This document shows positions 5,299 to 7,809 of a stretch of 7,809 bases of DNA, in pieces. The stretch is from DATKEH01 sp035546355 (GTDB taxonomy: Bacteria; Acidobacteriota; Thermoanaerobaculia; Multivoradales; JAIOJS01). Both the position numbers and the translations under genes were made by a program. The stretch is taken from contig DATKEH010000376.1 of assembly GCA_035546355.1 (NCBI GenBank), positions 1 to 7,809 on the forward strand, written 5' to 3'. A model generated the notes under the pieces. The model was given only the letters and a program-made list of their open reading frames with translations, did not search any database and had not been told where the DNA came from. Numbering within the stretch: the first letter of the stretch is position 1; every line of letters begins with the position of its first letter.

Positions 5299-6215
5299 TC
5301 CAGGACGTGAAACGAGCGGAGGGGCCGGCCGCGGTGCCGGACATGGCGAGCGAGGCGGCGCCGGCGCTGCGCCTCCAGGGCGTGGCAGTGGCCTACGGCC
5401 GCCGGCGCATCCTCGAGGGCGTCGCGCTCGCCGTCGCGCCGGGCGAGGTGTACGCCCTGCTGGGCCGCAACGGTTCGGGCAAGAGCTCGCTGGTGCGCTG
5501 CTTGCTGGGACAGCAGCGGCCGGCGGTGGGCCGGGTGGAGCTGCTGGGGCGGGACGCGTGGCGCGATCGCGCGGCGCTGATGCGCGAGGTGGGGGTGGTC
5601 GCCGAGGAGCCGCAGGCGCCGCCGGAGCTCGACGCCCGCCGGCTGTCGCGGCTCTGTGGCGGGGTGCACGGGCGGTGGGACGGCGCCGGGGTCGGGGAGC
5701 GCTTGCGCCGCCTCGGTGTCCCCCTCGATCTCCCCTTCCGCCGCCTGTCGCGGGGCCAGAAGCGGCAGGTCGAGCTAGCGCTCGCCCTCGGCCACCGGCC
5801 CCGCATGCTGGTCCTCGACGATCCGTCCCTGGGCCTCGACCCGCTGGCGCGGCGGGCGCTCTTCCAGGAGGTCATCGGGGCGCTCGCCGACACCGGCGTC
5901 ACGGTCCTGCTGACCAGTCACGACCTGGCGGCGGTCGAGGGGATCGCCGACCGGGTCGGCATCCTGCACCGCGGCCGGCTGCTGCTCGACGAGGAGCTGG
6001 AGCGGCTCAAGGGCCGCTACCGCCGGCTGTGCTGGCGCGGGCGCTCGGCGGCGAGCGCGGCCGCCGGGGCGGTGGGGCCGGTGGTGCGGCGGGCCTGGGG
6101 CGCCGAGGCCGTGGTCGACGACTTCGGCAGCACGCCGGTGCCGCCGGACGCCGAAGCGGTGGCGATGAGCCTGGAGGAGATCTTCACCGCCGTCGTCGGG
6201 GAGGAGGCGCCGTGA
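5295..6215 (+). CDS. ABC transporter ATP-binding protein (YtrB/CcmA-like) with Asp-Asp Walker B
   Basis: A 306-residue cytoplasmic ATPase subunit of an ABC-2-type transporter. The nucleotide-binding domain spans residues 25-230: Walker A GRNGSGKSS (57-65), signature LSRGQ (151-155), Walker B MLVLDDPSLGLD (171-182) with the D-loop, and H-loop His209 in TSHD. The residue after the Walker B Asp is Asp176 rather than the usual catalytic Glu. At the Q-loop position the sequence is VVAEEPQ, with Glu where the conserved Gln is normally found, as often seen in this ABC-2 ATPase group. Residues 231-306 form a C-terminal extension like that of multidrug/export ATPases. The start is GTG at 5295, overlapping the gntR stop as GTGA, with SD GGAGAGG at 5284-5290. 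ATG at 5343 is a less likely alternative, and ATG at 4836 is too far upstream. Its partner permease starts on its own stop codon. Confidence 0.92.
   Translation: MIQDVKRAEGPAAVPDMASEAAPALRLQGVAVAYGRRRILEGVALAVAPGEVYALLGRNGSGKSSLVRCLLGQQRPAVGRVELLGRDAWRDRAALMREVGVVAEEPQAPPELDARRLSRLCGGVHGRWDGAGVGERLRRLGVPLDLPFRRLSRGQKRQVELALALGHRPRMLVLDDPSLGLDPLARRALFQEVIGALADTGVTVLLTSHDLAAVEGIADRVGILHRGRLLLDEELERLKGRYRRLCWRGRSAASAAAGAVGPVVRRAWGAEAVVDDFGSTPVPPDAEAVAMSLEEIFTAVVGEEAP
6202..6207 (+). promoter_or_regulatory. Shine-Dalgarno site of the permease gene
   Basis: AGGAGG lies inside the end of the ATPase gene, seven bases before ATG 6215 and four before GTG 6212. The spacing favours the ATG, which overlaps the ATPase stop as TGATG. 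Confidence 0.7.
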
Positions 6216-7809
6216 TGCGCGGGCTGCTCGCCGTCACCGCCCGTGAGCTCGGCGCCTGGCGCGGCGCCCTGTGGCTGGCCCTCGCCGCCGCCGCCCTGGT
6301 GCTCGCGGCCCCCTGGCTCCCCGGCCTCGAGCGCCACCCGCCCGGCGATGCCCGGGTAGCGGCGGCGCTGGCGCTGGGGGGGCTGTTGGTGGCGCTGCTG
6401 GCGCTGTTCGTCGGCAGTGGCGTCATCGGTCGCGACCTCGCCGAGGGGCGGCTCGCCTTCTTCTACGCCCTGCCGCTGCGCGCCGGTACCCTGGCCGCCG
6501 GCAAGCTGCTGGCCGGGGCCATCGTGCTCTATGGCGCCGCCGCCCTGGTGCTGGCGCCGGCCGCGGCGACCGGCGCCGTCGGCGTCGGGCTCTTCGTTCC
6601 GGGCAGCGGCACGTCGCGCGACCCGCTGGGCTCGCTGCAGGCGGTGGCGCTGCTGCTCGCTCCTCTCGCCCTGCTGCTGCTCGCGCACACCTACGGCGTG
6701 GCGCTGCGCGCCCGCACGGCCTGGCTCGCCCTGGACCTGCTCGCCCTGCCCCTGGCGGGGTGGTGGGTCCTGCGCGGCGCCGGCGCGCTGGCCGGCATGC
6801 TGGCCCTGGATCTGCTGGCGACGGGGCTGCTGACGGTCTTCCTCCTGATGCTGGCGGCCCTGATCGCCGGAGTGGTGGCGCAGCTGGCGCGCGGCAGGGT
6901 GCTGCCCGCCGCCGCCCACCGCTGGCTCTCGGCCACCGCCTGGGCGGGGGTGCTGGTCGTCGCGCTGGGGTTCTTCGGCTGGAGCCGCTGGGTGCTGGCC
7001 GCGGGGCCGCAGCAGCTGCGGGCGGTGGCGCTGGCCGAGTCGGCCCCGGCGGGGCCGTGGCTGGCGGTCTCGGGGCCGCTGGCCCACCGCCCGGGCTACC
7101 GGCCCTGGCTGCTGGTCGACCCCGAGAGCGGCGGCTGGCTGCGCCTGGGGCCCGCCGGGGAGGGGTGGTACGGCCCGGAGGTCGCCTTCACGGCGGCGGG
7201 AGATCGCGCGGTGTGGGTGCGGCGACAGGGGGGGCCCTGGAGCCCGGGAGAGGTCGTGGCGCTCGACCTGACGGCGGCGCCGCCACGGCGCACGCCCCTG
7301 CCGCTCGCGCTACCGCCGGGCGAGGCGACGCTGGCGCTCGACGCCGCCGGCGAGCGCCTGGCGACGATCGCCGCCGGCACCCTGGCCGTGCACCAGCTGC
7401 CGGCGGGCCGGACCGTGGCCGCGGCGCGGCTGGACGACGCCCAGGGGGTGGCCTGGCGGCTGCTGTGGCCGGCCGCAGACGGCACCTGGCGCGCCGCCTG
7501 GGTGGGGTATTCCTCCGGGGGCAATGGCGCCCACCTGCACCTGGCCCACCTCGACCCGGCCAGCCGGCGGCTGACCGCAGCGCGGCGCCCGCTGGGCACC
7601 GACGCGGCCTGGCCCCTGCTGGCCCCCGGCGGCGACCGCCTGGTGCTGCTGCGGGGCTTCGCCGGCCGCGACGGGGTCAGCCTCGTCGACACCGCCAGCG
7701 GGAATCGCGTGGCGTCGCTCGCCGCCCCGGAACGCACGGCCCTGCGCGCCGCCCGCTTCCTCGCCGACGGCCGCCTGCTGCTGGCCGAGTCGCGGCGGGG
7801 GCGCGTCGC
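6215..7809 (+). CDS. ABC-2-type transporter permease with C-terminal beta-propeller-like extension, 3' truncated by window edge
   Basis: The frame is open from ATG 6215 to the end of the window: 531 residues with no stop. Residues 1-257 form the membrane part, with hydrophobic segments near 19-38, 48-72, 98-128, 143-164, 169-186, 196-223 and 238-257. The cytoplasmic stretch GRDLAEGRLAFFYALPLRAGTLAAGKLLAG (about 72-101) is typical of ABC-2 permeases coupled to YtrB/CcmA-like ATPases. From about residue 260 the protein becomes soluble and repetitive. Units such as AAGDRAVWVRR, AAGERLATIAAGTLAVHQLPAG, APGGDRLVLLRG...VSLVDTASGNRVA and LADGRLLLAE resemble blades of WD40/TolB/PQQ-like propellers, with four or five visible and the rest beyond the window. 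The side of the membrane on which this domain lies is not certain. Normal ABC-2 permeases end after the membrane part, so this is an unusual fusion. The gene overlaps the ATPase stop by one base (TGATG). The substrate is unknown. Confidence 0.85.
   Translation, partial: MRGLLAVTARELGAWRGALWLALAAAALVLAAPWLPGLERHPPGDARVAAALALGGLLVALLALFVGSGVIGRDLAEGRLAFFYALPLRAGTLAAGKLLAGAIVLYGAAALVLAPAAATGAVGVGLFVPGSGTSRDPLGSLQAVALLLAPLALLLLAHTYGVALRARTAWLALDLLALPLAGWWVLRGAGALAGMLALDLLATGLLTVFLLMLAALIAGVVAQLARGRVLPAAAHRWLSATAWAGVLVVALGFFGWSRWVLAAGPQQLRAVALAESAPAGPWLAVSGPLAHRPGYRPWLLVDPESGGWLRLGPAGEGWYGPEVAFTAAGDRAVWVRRQGGPWSPGEVVALDLTAAPPRRTPLPLALPPGEATLALDAAGERLATIAAGTLAVHQLPAGRTVAAARLDDAQGVAWRLLWPAADGTWRAAWVGYSSGGNGAHLHLAHLDPASRRLTAARRPLGTDAAWPLLAPGGDRLVLLRGFAGRDGVSLVDTASGNRVASLAAPERTALRAARFLADGRLLLAESRRGRV

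Overview
This window looks like chromosomal DNA from a very GC-rich bacterium. Codon third positions are almost all G or C, most starts have recognisable Shine-Dalgarno (SD) sequences, and genes are packed with 4-base stop/start overlaps. All recognised genes are on the + strand. The mix of genes (a GntR/ABC operon with a GspG-like secreted protein, an M20 dipeptidase and a CYTH protein) would fit a high-GC Acidobacteriota such as Thermoanaerobaculia. That placement is a weak inference. I see no RNA genes, CRISPR array, insertion sequence or phage genes.

Left part (1-1041): the C-terminal two thirds of a small-type transaldolase is followed 15 bases later by a CPBP-family intramembrane protease-like protein. 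Middle part (about 1086-4183): a probable three-gene operon has its own SD and a possible extended -10. It encodes an M20 metallo-dipeptidase, a CYTH-domain triphosphate-binding protein (overlapping by 4 bases), and a sugar-1-phosphate nucleotidyltransferase with a C-terminal hexapeptide-like region. The nucleotidyltransferase is notable because its frame clearly encodes the N-terminal nucleotide-binding motif but has no ATG, GTG or TTG before it.

Right part (4184-7809, running off the end): this is the most interesting region. A perfect -35 hexamer and a -10 overlapped by a 14-base perfect palindrome drive a four-gene cluster. The genes are (1) a secreted 163-residue protein whose mature part resembles the soluble domain of type II secretion major pseudopilins, (2) a short YtrA-type GntR repressor, (3) an ABC ATPase with an Asp-Asp Walker B, and (4) an ABC-2-type permease carrying a long soluble C-terminal extension with beta-propeller-like repeats. 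A reasonable model is that the GntR protein binds the palindrome and represses the cluster. The transporter would then work at the envelope with the secreted pseudopilin-like protein and the permease's propeller-like domain. The substrate cannot be read from the sequence.
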